Part shown: positions 62,732 through 64,000 of the stretch, piece by piece
Layout: every line of letters begins with the position of its first letter
Numbering within the stretch: the first letter of the stretch is position 1
Origin: Nitratiruptor tergarcus DSM 16512
Lineage (GTDB): Bacteria; Campylobacterota; Campylobacteria; Campylobacterales; Nitratiruptoraceae
NCBI RefSeq assembly: GCF_027946175.1
Contig: NZ_AP026671.1
Span: 558,001-622,000, forward strand
Length of the DNA stretch: 64,000 nucleotides
Reading direction: 5' to 3'
Position numbers and translations under genes: made by a program
Notes under the pieces: generated by a model
Database searches by the model: none
Seen by the model: only the letters and a program-made list of their open reading frames with translations
What the model was told of the DNA's origin: nothing

Positions 62732-64000
62732 TTATACAAACCAGTTTTTAGAGTAGTCATTATCAATCCTTATAAATAGTCTTGTCGTTGATGGAATAAT
62801 CTGTAGCAGTCTCGTATCTTTATAAACTTCTATACGTACTTCAAAATATTTTTTGTTGCAGCTGTTTTTGTCTATCTCAATCTCTGCAATAGAAACTGTT
62901 GCCCTTCTTTTTATAGCTACTTCATCCTCATCAAAAAAGATGCGAAAATCTAAACTCTTTATATCTTTGGCATCTATTCTAAAAAAGAGAGATTTCTCAT
63001 TTTCACCCCAAAAGAGCTTCTGAACCGTAAAGCTACTTTGCATAGTCGAAGAGACCCTCTCATCTAGATATCCACTTCCAAGCCATTCAAAAAATGATGT
63101 AACTTTGCCATCAATAATTGGATAGATATATCCTTTTGGTTCATTGAGGAAAGCTTGTATCGTATGTGATCCTACGATAGGTATCGTAATATCAGTTGGA
63201 GGTACGATACCAAGATGCTTGTAGATAGCTATGAGATGATTTCTATATATTGCATCAAACTCTAGTGCGAACTCTGTATAGTGGCCATATCCATACCACC
63301 AAAACCAGTCAGAAGCTTCTGCAAGCAAAAAGTGCTGCTGGATAAATGGATCTTGCGAGTGATGGAGAGTGTCTCTTTTTGTTTGAAAAAGAAGCTCCCA
63401 AGCTCTGTTTTTCTCTTCATCTCCGATCCAAGTATCAAAATTGCCATAGATCCATGAGCCAGGTGAGAGTCTATCGAGCGTTTTAGATGTTAAGGAGGTA
63501 GCTTCATCGAAAGTGATTGTGCTTTTGTTCTCAAGCATTTCATAAAAGGCATTGAGAAACTCCCAGCCGTTTTTGGGATAGTGTTCCCAGGCATTTTCCC
63601 CATCTAAAATAACAAAGATTGTTCCTTTTTCAGGTAGCCTTTGTGCAAAATCTTTGACTGCCCCTTGGGCTGGGAAGTTTTTGTAAACAAATCCTATGAG
63701 ATCGCTGAGTTCATGGTCACGAAAGAAAATTTTGATTCCATTAAAAGAGTAGGGGGAGTATTTGTCACTGCCGCCGCTTTTTTGCAAAATCATTTCATCG
63801 GTTGCTATCCACTCAATCCCTTCTTGTTTATAGAGTGCTACGCTTTTTTCATCTACTGCACCTTCAGCCGGCCAAAAACCTCGAGGCTCTTTACCAAAAA
63901 TATCTTTATAGATCTCTTTTGCTTTTTGGATATGAAGGAGGGCATCCTCTTTTAGGCTTAGTGGCTTTTGTGGCAGTGTAATAGATGGATTTGCCTCTTT
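62732..64000 (-). CDS. GH57 glucan hydrolase, 5' end beyond the window
   Basis: The frame stays open to the window edge, so 422 codons are visible and the N-terminus lies past base 64000. The nucleophile segment GFWPAEGAVDE lies just inside the edge, at about residues 42-52 of the visible part, and the acid Asp lies in VILDGENAWEHYPKNG. A region rich in aromatics, ASDWFWWYGYGH, and a C-terminal beta domain follow. The pattern is that of GH57 alpha-amylase or amylopullulanase, distinct from the GH57 gene at 60776. It ends 9 bp before that gene, so both are in one operon. Confidence 0.85.
   Translation of the reverse strand, partial: KEANPSITLPQKPLSLKEDALLHIQKAKEIYKDIFGKEPRGFWPAEGAVDEKSVALYKQEGIEWIATDEMILQKSGGSDKYSPYSFNGIKIFFRDHELSDLIGFVYKNFPAQGAVKDFAQRLPEKGTIFVILDGENAWEHYPKNGWEFLNAFYEMLENKSTITFDEATSLTSKTLDRLSPGSWIYGNFDTWIGDEEKNRAWELLFQTKRDTLHHSQDPFIQQHFLLAEASDWFWWYGYGHYTEFALEFDAIYRNHLIAIYKHLGIVPPTDITIPIVGSHTIQAFLNEPKGYIYPIIDGKVTSFFEWLGSGYLDERVSSTMQSSFTVQKLFWGENEKSLFFRIDAKDIKSLDFRIFFDEDEVAIKRRATVSIAEIEIDKNSCNKKYFEVRIEVYKDTRLLQIIPSTTRLFIRIDNDYSKNWFV

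Noticed and set aside
1-64000. CRISPR arrays, tRNA, rRNA, insertion sequences, prophage genes
   Set aside because: No regular short repeats with spacers, no cloverleaf-like stretch in the short gaps, and no transposase, integrase or phage gene was seen. There is no gene-free stretch longer than 300 bases.

Overview
The window is dense, fairly AT-rich bacterial DNA with many 1-20 nt gene overlaps and no rRNA, tRNA, CRISPR array or insertion sequence that I can see. The gene set suggests a Campylobacterota (epsilonproteobacterial) chemolithotroph of the deep-vent type, with Nitratiruptor or a relative as my best guess. The reasons are compact operons, CopB-type and CusCBA-type metal export next to central carbon genes, GH57-based glucan metabolism, and ADP-forming acyl-CoA synthetase plus PEP synthase. 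The genus is inferred from gene content only.

Region 1 (1-3183, + strand): the C-terminal end of metE, an aspartoacylase-like hydrolase, the membrane protease HtpX, a membrane-anchored unknown and an outer-membrane barrel protein. Region 2 (3184-10269): an M20 glutamate-carboxypeptidase-like enzyme diverges from an overlapping + strand cassette of two ATP-grasp ligases, a large M14 carboxypeptidase with accessory beta domains, and an anion-permease-like transporter. This write/erase arrangement of peptide-bond ligases and carboxypeptidases is my best candidate for an undescribed system. Region 3 (10299-15349): purL, which has a GC step in its middle, a DUF389 membrane protein, and pfkA.

Region 4 (15334-34110) is a metal-resistance island. 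A divergent ArsR-type repressor sits between a cytochrome c plus SO_0444-like permease on the - strand and a second operon (two small exported proteins plus an OMF-MFP-RND pump) on the + strand. Further along the - strand come a multicopper oxidase, a YtkA-like protein, CusCBA, a SHOCT protein, CopB and a two-component system. The first RND pump keeps the three copper-binding methionines of CusA. The second lacks two of them and looks CzcA-like. Two promoters, ahead of the oxidase and ahead of the SHOCT-copB-regulator operon, carry matching direct repeats at the same distance from the -10 box. These are the likely sites of the two-component regulator.

Region 5 (34119-64000, all - strand) starts with kamA. 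Upstream of it lies an almost gapless run of 23 genes: two GH57 glucan enzymes, a GalT homologue, a ROK sugar kinase, glgA, glgB, an AhpD-like protein, pdhA-pdhB-pdhC-lpd, a P3A proton ATPase, a MgtC/DUF4010 membrane protein, a ferritin-like diiron protein, a LOG-family protein, class I aldolase, lipB, lipA, ADP-forming acyl-CoA synthetase, ppsA, a beta-CASP nuclease, gap and gpmA. Read together they describe a route from stored glucan to pyruvate, acetyl-CoA and acetate with ATP gain (or the reverse for gluconeogenesis), with the lipoate synthesis that PDH needs. The pfkA gene in region 3 would supply the missing phosphofructokinase step.
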